DNA of 37,868 bases, taken from Burkholderiales bacterium. GTDB lineage: Bacteria > Pseudomonadota > Gammaproteobacteria > Burkholderiales > Burkholderiaceae_C. The position numbers and the translations under genes were made by a program. The stretch spans positions 1-37,868 of the forward strand of contig JAFLDG010000005.1 of the NCBI GenBank assembly GCA_017302495.1, in the 5' to 3' direction. The number at the start of each line of letters is the position of its first letter. Position 1 is the stretch's first letter. The notes under the pieces are model-generated. The model saw only the letters and a list, made by a program, of their open reading frames with translations. It searched no databases and had not been told where the DNA came from. Below, piece after piece: positions 16,275 through 25,506 of the stretch.

Positions 16275-18958
16275 GTTCGGCGCTTCAGTCGCCGCTGGAT
16301 CGGGCGCGGCAGGATGCGCAGCAGGATCGACCACTCGTCGCTCGGGAACGGGCGCAGCAGCAGGCTCAACCCGGCAAAGGCCGCGACGGTGACGACCAGT
16401 GCCGCGACGGAACCGAAGGCGTTGCCGGACTGCCCGACAGACCACACGAGGCCATACGCAAAGGCGGAGGCACCGATCGCGGCGCCGACGATCCGCAGCG
16501 CTCCACCCCAATCGAGCCGGTAGTCGTACCCCGCCTTGCGCAGGGCCCTGACCACGACGATGTTGCCGATCATCGTTGTGAGCAGCGTCGTCAGGACCAG
16601 CCCGAACGCGCCCGCCCATGGCTGCGTACTCACGAGGTAGATCAGTGTCACGGCGGCCGCGATCGTCGCCCCTTTGGCCAGCAACGCACTGCGATCGACG
16701 GCATTCGCGATCAGCTCGAGCAGAGCCAGGTTGCTCGCCGAGATCAGTGCCACCAGGATCATGAGGGCGATCCACATGTACTCCATGAACTTGCCGCCGG
16801 TGAAGGCCGAAATGGCGGGCCCGCCGCTGATGGCCAGCCATGCGGCCAGCGGCGCGATGACGAGCAGGTTCAGCTTCAAGGCCACCGAAATCACCCGATT
16901 GAGCTTCCCGAAGTCGCCGTCGCGCAGGTACTGCGCCATCGCCACCGGTTCGATCAAGGTGCGTGTCAGGAACACCGGCAGGTACGGGCGCACCCGATTG
17001 CCGAGCGACTGGAAGAAGCCGAAGGCCGCCACCACCGACGGGGACAGGTAGGTTGCCGCGATCAGCCGCAGCGTGTCGCCACCGGTGGCCGATCGCAGGA
17101 TCGTGGCATAGCCGTTCACCAATGCGTAGCGCCGGATCTCCCGGTAGTCGGGCCACCAGGCGTCGTCCCGGCGGTCGGGGCTGGCGGCCAGCTCGCGCAG
17201 GTGTGCGGCGTAAAAGCGGAACTGAATCGCGGCCTGGACGAATTCGGTGAAGGCAGCCGCTGCCAACGCCCACAAGGCGCTGAAGGTGCCGAAGTACACG
17301 ATCAGCCCCACCACGACGAGCAGCCGAAGGTTCGTCGAGTGGATCATGCCCAGCGTCAACTCACGCTGCAGCATCAGCGACTGCATCGTCAGCCGCTGGT
17401 ACCTCGTGGTGGAACTCGCGAGCAGGTAGAGCGATGCTGCCCAGAGCACGTCTCGGCTGTCACCGAGCTGAAAAAGTCTCAACAGCGGTTCGGCGGCAAG
17501 GTTGATCAGGATGATCGCGGCGGAAACCAGGCCCAAACGAACCAGGGTCAGCGTCCGGATCAGGTGCCGAAGCCCCTTGATGGCGCGGGCCAGCCTCGCC
17601 TCGGGGAGATAACGCAGCGCGGCCCGATTCAGGCCCACCATCGCCAACCCGGAGCTCAAGTGCACGAGCGCCGACAAGGTGGTGAAGACCGCGTAGTCGG
17701 CGATCGTCATGTGACGGACAAAGAGCGCCACCAGCGCGATCTGCACGGCCCCGGTGTAGAGCCGGCCCGTCATGAAGTGCATCAGGCCGCGGCGCACGGA
17801 CTCGCGCCCATACGGGTTCTCGGCCTCTTGCCCCTCTGCCGACACCATGTGCGCAGGCGCTGGCCCGGACGCAGCTTCTGTCTCTCGCGGCTCGGAGCCG
17901 ACCTTGGTACAAGGAATCACCCGCGTGGGTCGCCCCCTGCGGTAATGAAGCATCCCCATTACCGCGCCTGCCGCGAAGAAGTGCCAGCTGGCTGGGGCGT
18001 AGAGGCCGAGGAAGGCGTCGCGCTTGATGACCATCATCGCGATCACGACTACCGCGCTTCCGGCGAGTACGGCCGCCAGCGGCCAGAGGCTCCAGGGCAC
18101 GGCCGCGATCGCCCCGGCCAGCGCCATCCACCAACTCCATGCGACGAAGTGGAACGGAAAGTGGCCGAGCACCTGCCAGAAGTAAGGCCGGCCGACGGCG
18201 CTCCTGATCAGCTCGCCGGATCCGAACGCGTAGCGCGTGCGCCACCGCTTGCGCAGCAGCCGGAACGCCGGATCGGCATGGCCCGAGTGGCGCATCGAGA
18301 GCGAGGCCAGCCGCTCGATCCGATAGCCCGCCGCACGCAGCCGCAGCGCCAGCTCGAACTCTTCGTGCGCGTGCAGCGACGGATGCGTCAGGTAGTTTCC
18401 CGCCCGCTCGATGGCCTCGCGCCGGTACAGCCCCCCACCATTCAGGGCCTTGACCGGGCCGACACCGGTGTGGGCATGACGTCGGTGCCGGCTCCGGATG
18501 CGGGCCAGATCGGAACTCGGGCGCAGCTCGTCGAGCTGTCCGGCAACGCCGGCCACATCCGGGTTGCGCCGCAGGTGCTCGAGCGCCTCGCGCAGGAAAC
18601 CCGCCGGCAGCTCCATGTCGCCGTCGATGACGTAGAGGAACTCGCCGCCGGCATGCTGGTAGGCGAGCTGCGCCGCGACGCCGCAGCCGCGGTCACGCTT
18701 GTCGGCCAGTTGCACCACGCGGACCGGCAGGCCCGACGCGATCGCAACCGTCCGATCCTCCGAGAGGGAGTCGGCGACGATCACTTCGCCGTCGATGCCG
18801 TCCAGCGCGGCCAGGCACGAGCGCAGGCAGCGCTCGATGTTCGCCTCCTCGTTCAGCGCCTTGACCAGGATCGACACCTCGAGGCGGCGATCGACCAAGC
18901 GCGGCGACGCCGGCGCACTGCCGGCGGATGCCACCGACACCGAGTCGCTCTCGATCAC
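16271..18958 (-). CDS. GT2 glycosyltransferase fused to a Wzx-type flippase
   Basis: A single 895-residue frame with two complete halves. Residues about 27-345 are a family-2 glycosyltransferase: VSILVKALNEEANIERCL, EVIVADSLSEDRT, the nucleotide-sugar DxD at D112-G-D114, LNGGGLYRREA and HEEFELALRLR, then membrane helices near 260-340. After a linker near 345-385, residues 385-895 form a polytopic Wzx/MATE-like polysaccharide flippase with about a dozen hydrophobic helices (GRLYTGAVQIALVALFV onward). The start overlaps the sulfotransferase 4 stop (ATGA) and the stop overlaps the deacetylase start. Fusion would couple the last cytosolic sugar transfer to flipping of the lipid-linked unit. These activities are usually on separate proteins. 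A sequencing error that joins two genes is unlikely, because the linker is free of stops and the following gene also overlaps in a normal way. Confidence 0.85.
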   Translation of the reverse strand: MIESDSVSVASAGSAPASPRLVDRRLEVSILVKALNEEANIERCLRSCLAALDGIDGEVIVADSLSEDRTVAIASGLPVRVVQLADKRDRGCGVAAQLAYQHAGGEFLYVIDGDMELPAGFLREALEHLRRNPDVAGVAGQLDELRPSSDLARIRSRHRRHAHTGVGPVKALNGGGLYRREAIERAGNYLTHPSLHAHEEFELALRLRAAGYRIERLASLSMRHSGHADPAFRLLRKRWRTRYAFGSGELIRSAVGRPYFWQVLGHFPFHFVAWSWWMALAGAIAAVPWSLWPLAAVLAGSAVVVIAMMVIKRDAFLGLYAPASWHFFAAGAVMGMLHYRRGRPTRVIPCTKVGSEPRETEAASGPAPAHMVSAEGQEAENPYGRESVRRGLMHFMTGRLYTGAVQIALVALFVRHMTIADYAVFTTLSALVHLSSGLAMVGLNRAALRYLPEARLARAIKGLRHLIRTLTLVRLGLVSAAIILINLAAEPLLRLFQLGDSRDVLWAASLYLLASSTTRYQRLTMQSLMLQRELTLGMIHSTNLRLLVVVGLIVYFGTFSALWALAAAAFTEFVQAAIQFRFYAAHLRELAASPDRRDDAWWPDYREIRRYALVNGYATILRSATGGDTLRLIAATYLSPSVVAAFGFFQSLGNRVRPYLPVFLTRTLIEPVAMAQYLRDGDFGKLNRVISVALKLNLLVIAPLAAWLAISGGPAISAFTGGKFMEYMWIALMILVALISASNLALLELIANAVDRSALLAKGATIAAAVTLIYLVSTQPWAGAFGLVLTTLLTTMIGNIVVVRALRKAGYDYRLDWGGALRIVGAAIGASAFAYGLVWSVGQSGNAFGSVAALVVTVAAFAGLSLLLRPFPSDEWSILLRILPRPIQRRLKRRT

Positions 18959-19821
18959 CGGCCTGCCTCGACCCAGCTCGGCCAGGGCAGATCCGAGCGA
19001 CCGATCATCCGGGCCAGCTCGTGCATGTCGTCGGCGAACTCGCGCACGAGGCGGCGACGCGTCGCGTCGCTCATCGGCGGCACCGCGCTCGTCAGCGGCA
19101 GCCGGTTGGCCTCGCGAATCCTCCGGGTCGGGCCGAGCGCGCGGAACTCACGGACAAAACGATCGCCGAAGACACGACGCAGCGCACCCGCGCCGGCCTG
19201 CAGGATGCGCCGCGCAGCCGGCGACCGGTCGGCGGCGCTGACATTCACGCGCTCCCTGACATAGCGCGACCGATAGCCGGTATCCAGACCGAGAAATTCG
19301 TAGAGCGCGTGCACCTGGGTGTCCGGCTGTTGCTCGATCTCCTCCTGGAACAGCACCAGCAGCTGTTCTCGAGGAAACAGATCGAGCCAGCGGCGCAGAT
19401 GGCTGGCGTAGCGGCTCTGCTCCAGATACATCGGGTTCATCCGCTCGGCATCCTCGAACGCGTTCAGGTCCGCCTGGATGTGGCCGACGCGAAGTTCGTG
19501 GAGGTGATTCGAGTAGGCCCGCTCGACCGGGTCGCGCAGCGCCAGGATCAGCTTGAAGCCCGGGTTGTAGCGCGCTGCACGCGGCGCCGCATCGTTGCTG
19601 CAAAGGTAGCTGGTCGAGATCTCGCCGACCGCCAGCGCGTCGGGCCGCTGCGGAAACTGGGTCTCGTACCACCGATAGCCCCGGTCGAAGGCCGCGCTGA
19701 AGAAGTGCAGCTCCTTCTGCTCGCTCAACGCGGCCTGGGGATGGTCCTGGAGGTTGCGAAAGATCCAGGTCGTCGCACACTTCTGGGCGCCGATGCCGAT
19801 GAAGTCCGGCTTGGTGGCCAT
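18955..19821 (-). CDS. Sulfotransferase 4 (heparan-sulfate-sulfotransferase-like)
   Basis: 288 residues from the ATG at 19821, which has GAGGAG immediately upstream and starts 5 bp after the polymerase stop. The PAPS loop is FIGIGAQKCATTWIFRNL, with the family Lys and the T-T pair. The 3'-phosphate site is LILALRDPVERAYSNHLHEL. HFFSAAFDRGYRWYETQFP, VGEISTSYLCS and ALYEFLGLDTGYRSRYV match Sulfotransfer_1 proteins. There is no signal peptide. Its position between wzy and the GT2-Wzx gene places sulfation within repeat-unit assembly. The reading frame stays open far upstream through the polymerase region, but that extension has no sulfotransferase features and is antiparallel to nothing known, so the ATG with the ribosome-binding site is used. 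Confidence 0.9.
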   Translation of the reverse strand: MATKPDFIGIGAQKCATTWIFRNLQDHPQAALSEQKELHFFSAAFDRGYRWYETQFPQRPDALAVGEISTSYLCSNDAAPRAARYNPGFKLILALRDPVERAYSNHLHELRVGHIQADLNAFEDAERMNPMYLEQSRYASHLRRWLDLFPREQLLVLFQEEIEQQPDTQVHALYEFLGLDTGYRSRYVRERVNVSAADRSPAARRILQAGAGALRRVFGDRFVREFRALGPTRRIREANRLPLTSAVPPMSDATRRRLVREFADDMHELARMIGRSDLPWPSWVEAGR

Positions 19822-19826
19822 GCTCC

Positions 19827-21434
19827 TCACGCGGACGCCGGCGGCGATCCCGGGACGGCCGCACTGACCGGCCGCGTGAAGCGCCACCAGTAGAAGGCCT
19901 GACCGAGCATGAGAATCATCAGCAGCTGGATGCCCGTCAGGCGCACCGCGTAGTTCTTGTACGGCAAGGTCAGCAGCAGCAGGAAGAGCAGCAGGGCACC
20001 GACTCTGAGGAAGAGGCGGTGCTGGTCCGGGATCCGGGCGTCGCGCGCCAGGCGGGCCGAGAGCCAGGCCCCGCTGCCCAGCAGGCACGCGAAGACCAGG
20101 GTGCCGACGATGCCGGTTTCCCAGAGCAGGATGACCAGGGATGTCCGGCCGATGTCCGGGCCGAATCGGCGGACCAGCCGCCCCACTTCGAGATTGCTGT
20201 ACTGGGTCGTCCCGATGCCATGGCCGAAAAGCGTCCGATAGATGTCGGAAGTCGCCGCCTGTTGATCCCGCCAGCGCGCGAGATTGCCGACCCGGTTCAG
20301 CGCATCGCCCGACCCTTCGTAGTCCGGCGGGTTGATCGCCCTCGCCAGACGATCCAGCACCGTCGCGTTGGCCAGTTCGGCCTTCGGGTCGATGACGCGT
20401 GTCTCGTAGTGGATCTTCTGGTAGCCCCACAGCAGAAGCCCGGCGATCAGCACGCCGCCAACCAGCGCCGCCAGCGCATGCGCCGGGTGGCGCGCAAGCT
20501 CGCGCCGGTACAAGAGGCCCAGTGCGACCGGTATCAACAGCACGATCGCCTTGACCTCCGCCAGCGCGATCGACCCGAGCGCGCACAGGACGACGGTGAG
20601 CGCGCGCCCCGCCGACAGGCGCTTCTCGCGCCACAGCGCGACCGCGAGCAACAGCATCGACAGGCCGAAGAAGCCCATCGCCGCGCTGTTGCCGCCCCCG
20701 ATGTCCGTGCCCGGGAACGTGCCGATGACGGCATCCCAGGGCGGCGCACCAGTGGACTGTATTTCCCCGGTCGCTCGCTTCTGCGCCACGAACAGGTACT
20801 GGTAGGCCGCCATCGGGAACTGGAAGGTTGCGAAGAGCAGCAAGGCTTTCCAGACACGATCGATCGTGGCCGGCGACACGGCGCCGACGAAGAAGACCAT
20901 CAGGGCGCCCCACACGAGCACGTAGTAGCGCGACCCCATCAACGCCTCGGTGAGCGACACCCGCCCGAGCACACTCGAGAAGGCGGCGGTCAGCCAGAAG
21001 AGCGCCAGCATATAGGCGAAGCCGGGCATGCCCGCCCCCGCGCCTGTCGATTTCGTGCTCCGCACGATGAGGATGACGAGTGCCTGCACATAGAGCACGG
21101 CTCCGAGCAGCGCAGGCAACCACTGCAACTGGCTCAGGCGCAGGAAGTACGTCGCGGGCCCGACCACCACGAGCGACATCACGATCATCGTCCAGAAGGT
21201 CCAGGTGACCGGTACGGCGAGCACCGCCAGGCCACCCACGACTCCGAGCAGGCCGATGATGATCAACTTCTGGCCGGTCGCGGCACCGGCGCCGAGCATC
21301 AGCGCCAGGACAAAGGCCAGAGCGACCAGGCCGATGGGCGTCCAGAAACCGGTGCGATCGCTGCGGACCGCGACCGGACCCTGCGCGCGCTCGCCACGCG
21401 GCAGCACGACTTGGGGCGCGGTTCGGAGCCTCAC
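19827..21434 (-). CDS. Wzy-like polysaccharide polymerase / O-antigen-ligase family membrane protein
   Basis: 535 residues with a dozen or so hydrophobic segments and one large periplasmic loop near residues 345-425 (HYETRVIDPKAELANATVLD, then GHGIGTTQY). A large loop with a GxGxG-like turn close to the C-terminus is typical of Wzy/WaaL-type proteins that join undecaprenyl-linked units in the periplasm. The start is GTG with AAAGG about 10 nt upstream; no nearby ATG exists. It lies 33 bp after epsI and 5 bp before sulfotransferase 4. No other polymerase is visible in the window. The match is to fold and context rather than to a specific named protein, so polymerase is preferred over ligase. 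Confidence 0.75.
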   Translation of the reverse strand: MRLRTAPQVVLPRGERAQGPVAVRSDRTGFWTPIGLVALAFVLALMLGAGAATGQKLIIIGLLGVVGGLAVLAVPVTWTFWTMIVMSLVVVGPATYFLRLSQLQWLPALLGAVLYVQALVILIVRSTKSTGAGAGMPGFAYMLALFWLTAAFSSVLGRVSLTEALMGSRYYVLVWGALMVFFVGAVSPATIDRVWKALLLFATFQFPMAAYQYLFVAQKRATGEIQSTGAPPWDAVIGTFPGTDIGGGNSAAMGFFGLSMLLLAVALWREKRLSAGRALTVVLCALGSIALAEVKAIVLLIPVALGLLYRRELARHPAHALAALVGGVLIAGLLLWGYQKIHYETRVIDPKAELANATVLDRLARAINPPDYEGSGDALNRVGNLARWRDQQAATSDIYRTLFGHGIGTTQYSNLEVGRLVRRFGPDIGRTSLVILLWETGIVGTLVFACLLGSGAWLSARLARDARIPDQHRLFLRVGALLLFLLLLTLPYKNYAVRLTGIQLLMILMLGQAFYWWRFTRPVSAAVPGSPPASA

Positions 21435-21467
21435 GGGGTCGTTGCCTTTCGATCGACGCGAGCCGGA

Positions 21468-22190
21468 CTACGCTCCGGGCCCGGACACAGACGCGGCACC
21501 TGCCGTGGCACCCGCCCCGAACACCCGCCGCCGCGCCTCGGCATCGAGCGCCGCGGCCAGGTCGGCCACGAACGCACGGTGCAGTGCGTGCGCCTTGGCC
21601 GCGTCGGCATCGATCGACGAGATGCGCACGAGCATGCCGTCCGGAATCAGCCCGCGCAGGCCGTACTTCAGCTGGATCAGCTTCTGTTCCGTGCCCGTGG
21701 TCACAGTCGAGTCGCCGACGACGATCCAGTAGGTGATCGGTTCGTGCCGCGTGCCCAGCTGCGTGGTCAGGTCGCGCACGGCCAGCCGCGTGCCGTCGGC
21801 CATGTCGATCGCGCCGCGCCGCGAGCTGCCGAGCTGAAAGCCCTGCGCCGGGTAGCACACCTCGGGCTTGTGCGCGTTGGTGCCGTCCGACTGGTCGCCG
21901 CCGTAGGCCACCGACAGCATGATCCGGCGCCCGGCGGCGTCGACATAGGTGCGGCTCAGGACCTGGTTGTAGATCTTGTCGAGCTTGGCCTGGACATCGG
22001 GCGCCGGCAGGATCACCGGCAGGCTGTCGTCGACGCGCCACGGGCCGAACTCGCGCGGGAACAGCCGCTCCAGCTGCACCGGCTCACCCCGGTCGGCGAT
22101 CTTTGTCGTCGGCCGCGTGACCTCCGCCGCCACGGCCCCGAGGGCCATCAGCCCGGCGAGAACGACCGCCTTGACGCGCACGCCCTTCAT
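21468..22190 (-). CDS. epsI: EpsI, exosortase-B-associated protein
   Basis: 240 residues, one N-terminal membrane/signal segment (VKAVVLAGLMALGAVAAEV) and a periplasmic EpsI domain: FPREFGPWRVDD, VLSRTYVDAAGRRIMLSVAY, then GGDQSDGTNAHKPEVCYPAQGF. The H-x-P-x-x-C-Y-P core is the hallmark of EpsI. In exosortase-A systems this domain is fused to the exosortase; in B-type systems it is a separate gene, as here. The start overlaps the xrtB stop in ATGA, implying coupled translation. The biochemical role of EpsI is not established; it is required for EPS in Methylobacillus-type clusters. Identification is strong from motif and neighbour. Confidence 0.93.
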   Translation of the reverse strand: MKGVRVKAVVLAGLMALGAVAAEVTRPTTKIADRGEPVQLERLFPREFGPWRVDDSLPVILPAPDVQAKLDKIYNQVLSRTYVDAAGRRIMLSVAYGGDQSDGTNAHKPEVCYPAQGFQLGSSRRGAIDMADGTRLAVRDLTTQLGTRHEPITYWIVVGDSTVTTGTEQKLIQLKYGLRGLIPDGMLVRISSIDADAAKAHALHRAFVADLAAALDAEARRRVFGAGATAGAASVSGPGA

Positions 22191-23119
22191 GTCGCCGCCT
22201 TCGGCGCCGGCACCCCCGGCACGAAGAAACCGAGGATGCGGTCGACCGTCAGCATCAGCGCGAGCCCCACCAGGAACAGCACCATGCCGGCAAACTCGTG
22301 CACGAAGCCTTGCCCGGCTTCGTCGCCGAAGTAGTAGGTCACCAGCACGAGCACGATCACGCGCACCACGTTCGCGGCGAAGGCGACCGGGATCACCAGG
22401 ATCGCCAGCAGCACGTTGCGCAGCACCGACGTGTAGCCCATCAGGTTCATGTAGAGCAGGCCCAGCGCTTCGAGCGTGAACATCGAGTTCAGGCCGGCGC
22501 AGGCGTCGGCGACGAGCAACTGGTACGGCCCGACCGTGAGGATCACCCCGGAGCGGCCGACCGGGTACCCGGCCGCGTAGAGCAGGTTGCTCGCCACGTA
22601 CGACACCGCCGACTTCAACGGCGTGGTCACGGCCGCCACCAGCGCCCCGGGCAGCGGCACCATGAAGAGCAGGAAGAACAACGGGAAGGCCGCCAGCCGC
22701 AGCGCGGCCCAGCCGCGGAACAACAGCAGCAGGCCGGCGAACATCGGAATCTGCGAGCCGACCTCGGCCATGCGCACGTCCTGCGCCCGGCCGAACACGT
22801 ACAGCAGCAGCGCCAGGGCGAACAGGGCGCTGCCGGCCACCGGGGCGGGGCGCGCCGGCAGCTCGGCGATGGCATGCCGCCGCTGGTACAGCAGCCACAG
22901 GCTCACCGCCAGGATGATCGGCCCGTGGCCCTGCTCGTCGGTGGCCCAGGTGCTGTGCGCCAGGTCGACGAAGGTCGGCACGTAAAGAACGGCCAGGCCG
23001 AGCAGCACGGCCCCCAGCGCCAGCGGGTCGGCACCCGCCGGCAGCAACCCTCGTCCGCGGCCGCGGGGCGGTTCCATCGCTGCGCGGCCGTCGGCAGACA
23101 GCGCCCGGTCGCTTGCCAT
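22187..23119 (-). CDS. xrtB: Exosortase B (XrtB)
   Basis: 310 residues, about eight membrane helices. The three exosortase catalytic residues are visible: Cys207 in VADACAGLNSM, Arg253 in AANVVRVIVL and His274 in GFVHEFAGM. Exosortases are membrane transpeptidases that cut PEP-CTERM proteins after the PEP motif and are thought to pass them to a membrane or surface acceptor. The candidate substrate is encoded at 4778-5431. The gene lies 8 bp downstream of epsG and overlaps epsI. The first 28 residues are hydrophilic; an internal Met at position 15 is a possible start because the ribosome-binding site at 23119 is weak. The name follows the operon order epsF-epsG-xrtB-epsI. Confidence 0.93.
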   Translation of the reverse strand: MASDRALSADGRAAMEPPRGRGRGLLPAGADPLALGAVLLGLAVLYVPTFVDLAHSTWATDEQGHGPIILAVSLWLLYQRRHAIAELPARPAPVAGSALFALALLLYVFGRAQDVRMAEVGSQIPMFAGLLLLFRGWAALRLAAFPLFFLLFMVPLPGALVAAVTTPLKSAVSYVASNLLYAAGYPVGRSGVILTVGPYQLLVADACAGLNSMFTLEALGLLYMNLMGYTSVLRNVLLAILVIPVAFAANVVRVIVLVLVTYYFGDEAGQGFVHEFAGMVLFLVGLALMLTVDRILGFFVPGVPAPKAAT

Positions 23120-23127
23120 TCCGGGCG

Positions 23128-24051
23128 TCAGAACTCGTTCATCACGACGCCGGCCAGCTTGACCGAGCTGCCGGCGAGCGACGCGACCATGTCCTGCAGC
23201 GCCCCGACCCGGGACTCGTTGCGGCGCGCGATCACCAGCGCGGTGCCGCAGCGCACCGCGGTCACCGCCGCGTCCGCGCCGTAGGCGGACGAAGCGGTAT
23301 CGACCACGACGTAGTCGAAGCGGCTGGTCAGCTCCTTCATCAGCAGGCCGAAGGCCGGGCGCTCGAGCAGCTCGAGCGGGTTCGGCGGGGTCACGCCGGC
23401 CGGCAGCACGAACAGCGACGGCACGCCCGGCACCTGCTTGACCACCTGGGTCTCGGCGCGGCCGGCGAGGATGCCCGACAGCCCGCTGCTGTTGTCGACG
23501 GCGAAGATCTGGTGCATGCGCGGCTTGCGCAGGTCGGCATCGACGACGAGCGTGCGCCCGCCGAGTTGCGCCAGCGTGACCGCGAGGTTGGCACAGAAGA
23601 AGCTCTTGCCGTCGCCGCCTTCGGGGCTGATCACGGCCAGCGCGATGCGCTCGTTCGCGTCGTTGAAGACCCGCATCGTCACCTGCGAGCGCAGCGCGCG
23701 GAAGGCCTCGGCCTGGACCGAGTAGGGCTGGTTCAGGGCCACCAGTTCCGGCGTGGCGCGTTTCGAATCGACCGGCGCCACCGGGTAGTGGAACTGCTGC
23801 GCGAGCGCGAACAGCACGTCGTCGGTGCTGACGAAGCCCAGCTGCACCGCGGCCTCGCCGAAGCGCAGCCCCTTCTCGCGCTGGTAGGCGACGATCTTGT
23901 CGACCTGCTCGGCGCTGAGGTTGCGCAGGCCGCGCAGGATCTCGCCGAGCGACCGCTCCGGCGCCGGATGGCCGCCGGCGGCGGCCTCGTCGAGCACGGC
24001 CTCGGCGGCACCGCCACCGAAGGGCATTGCGGAATCTTGGAACTTGGCCAT
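23128..24051 (-). CDS. epsG: EpsG, BY-kinase-like chain-length tyrosine kinase
   Basis: 307 residues, soluble. An N-terminal MshE/GspE-N-like segment (GLRFGEAAVQLGFVSTDDVL, about 61-80) precedes a P-loop ATPase of the bacterial tyrosine-kinase type. Walker A is SPEGGDGKS (142-150), Walker A' is LVVDADLRKP (168-177) and the Walker B-like strand is YVVVDTASSA. The C-terminus ends LAGVVMNEF with no tyrosine cluster, so the usual autophosphorylation tail is lacking. The partner is the Wzz-like EpsF encoded 3 bp upstream; kinase-polymerase co-protein pairs set polymer length. ATG at 24051 follows GAGGAG. The P-loop reads GGDGKS, a small variation on the usual G-E-G-K-S/T. Confidence 0.9.
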   Translation of the reverse strand: MAKFQDSAMPFGGGAAEAVLDEAAAGGHPAPERSLGEILRGLRNLSAEQVDKIVAYQREKGLRFGEAAVQLGFVSTDDVLFALAQQFHYPVAPVDSKRATPELVALNQPYSVQAEAFRALRSQVTMRVFNDANERIALAVISPEGGDGKSFFCANLAVTLAQLGGRTLVVDADLRKPRMHQIFAVDNSSGLSGILAGRAETQVVKQVPGVPSLFVLPAGVTPPNPLELLERPAFGLLMKELTSRFDYVVVDTASSAYGADAAVTAVRCGTALVIARRNESRVGALQDMVASLAGSSVKLAGVVMNEF

Positions 24052-24054
24052 CGA

Positions 24055-25488
24055 TCAGGCTCCTCGGGCGGGCGGCGGCAGCTGCCCCAACAGGCGCTGC
24101 TGCAGCGCGGGCACGGCCGGCCGGCCGAGCAGGCGGCGGGCATCGGGACGCGGCATGACGCCGATCATCGGCAGGCCCAGCGCATCGACCACGTCGAGCG
24201 GCACGCGCACCCGGCGGTCCATCACCTCGAGCAGCATCGGCATCCCCAGGGCCAGCAGGCCGCCGAGGAAGACGGCCATCGCGACGTTCAGCAGCATGTT
24301 CGGGAATGCCGCTTCCGCGGGGGGCGTGGCGGTGGCGAGCTGATAGGTGCCGCTCAGGTTCGCCTGGCTCTCGATGCCGGCCTGGGTCAGCCGGGCGAGC
24401 AGCGTGTCGTAGGTGCGCTGCGCGCTCTCGACGTCGCGCAGCAGCACGGCACCCTCGTCGCGGACCTGCTTCATCTGCAGCACGCGCGCGCGCTGCGCCT
24501 CGAGCGAGCCGCGGATCTGCGCCTCGCGCTGGCGGTTCACCGCCGCCGTCACGCCGACGCCGGACGAGACGCGCGCCACCTCGGCGTCGATGCGGCGCCG
24601 GGTCTCGGCGATGCTGGCCTTGATCTCGATCACCTGCGGGTGCTGGTCGCCGTAGCGCGCCGCCAGTTCCTGCAGCCGCGCCTCGTTCGCCGCCTGCTGG
24701 CCCTTCAGCGAATTGATCAGCGGGTTGGTCAGCACCTCCTGCGTGCGGTCGGCCGAACCGCCGCTGGCCTGCGCGAGCCGCCCGGCCGACTCGGCCGAAA
24801 CCGCCTGCAACGCCACCAGCTGGGACGAGAGTTCCTGCAGCCGCGCGGTCTCGATGTCCAGGCGCTCGTCGCTCGCGATCAGGCCGCGCTGGCGCTGGAA
24901 CGCCGACAGCCTGGATTGCGCCGCCTCGAGCCGGTCGCGCGCTTCCTTCGTCCGCGTCTCGAAGAAGTTGCTGAACTGGCGCGCCGGATCGACCCGCAGC
25001 TCGATCCCGGTCTGCAGGTACGCCTGCACGAAGGCGTTCGCGATCGTCGCCGCCTGCTGCGGCGAACCCGCACGGTAGTTGACGATGATGACGTTCGACT
25101 CCGCCGACGGCACGATCTCGAGGTTCTTCTGCAGCGAGGCGACGAGCCAGTCCTCCATGCTGCCCTCGCCGCCGGTGGCCTCGAGCCAGGCGTCACGGGT
25201 CTCGGCGTTTTCGGTCAGGCGCAGGTTGCGCACGACCCGCTGCGCGACCCGCGGGCTCCGCAGCACGTCGACCTGCGTCGTCACGTACGCCGGGTTCAGG
25301 CGCACGTCGGCGACCACCGCGCCGGCAATCGGATCCGGCCTCGGGTCGACCAGGATCGAGGCCGTGCCGACGTACTGCTTGGGCAGCAGCAGGCTGACCA
25401 CGACCGCGGTGGCGACGGTGAGCACGAACACCGGAATCGCGACCCACTTGCGGGCCTTGAGGATCGAGAAGAGTTGGGAGAGATTCAC
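24055..25488 (-). CDS. epsF: EpsF, Wzz-like chain-length determinant
   Basis: 477 residues. The two-helix Wzz topology is clear: an N-terminal helix (WVAIPVFVLTVATAVVVSLLL), a long coiled-coil-rich periplasmic region rich in Arg, Gln and Ala (about 190-370), and a C-terminal helix (LLNVAMAVFLGGLLALGMPML). The GNVR-like segment ahead of the second helix is GIESQANLSGTYQLATATP. It controls modal length of the polymer and works with EpsG. Start is GTG at 25488; an ATG just upstream is out of frame. It lies 18 bp after epsE. Ends in a cytosolic tail MPRPDARRLLGRP that may contact EpsG. Confidence 0.92.
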   Translation of the reverse strand: MNLSQLFSILKARKWVAIPVFVLTVATAVVVSLLLPKQYVGTASILVDPRPDPIAGAVVADVRLNPAYVTTQVDVLRSPRVAQRVVRNLRLTENAETRDAWLEATGGEGSMEDWLVASLQKNLEIVPSAESNVIIVNYRAGSPQQAATIANAFVQAYLQTGIELRVDPARQFSNFFETRTKEARDRLEAAQSRLSAFQRQRGLIASDERLDIETARLQELSSQLVALQAVSAESAGRLAQASGGSADRTQEVLTNPLINSLKGQQAANEARLQELAARYGDQHPQVIEIKASIAETRRRIDAEVARVSSGVGVTAAVNRQREAQIRGSLEAQRARVLQMKQVRDEGAVLLRDVESAQRTYDTLLARLTQAGIESQANLSGTYQLATATPPAEAAFPNMLLNVAMAVFLGGLLALGMPMLLEVMDRRVRVPLDVVDALGLPMIGVMPRPDARRLLGRPAVPALQQRLLGQLPPPARGA

Positions 25489-25506
25489 TTTCGCGCCATC
25501 CCGGGT

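Noticed and set aside
19822..22041. In-frame upstream extension of sulfotransferase 4 to a 1028-residue protein.
   Set aside because: The extension overlaps epsI and the polymerase in another frame and is compositionally random; GAGGAG precedes the ATG at 19821.
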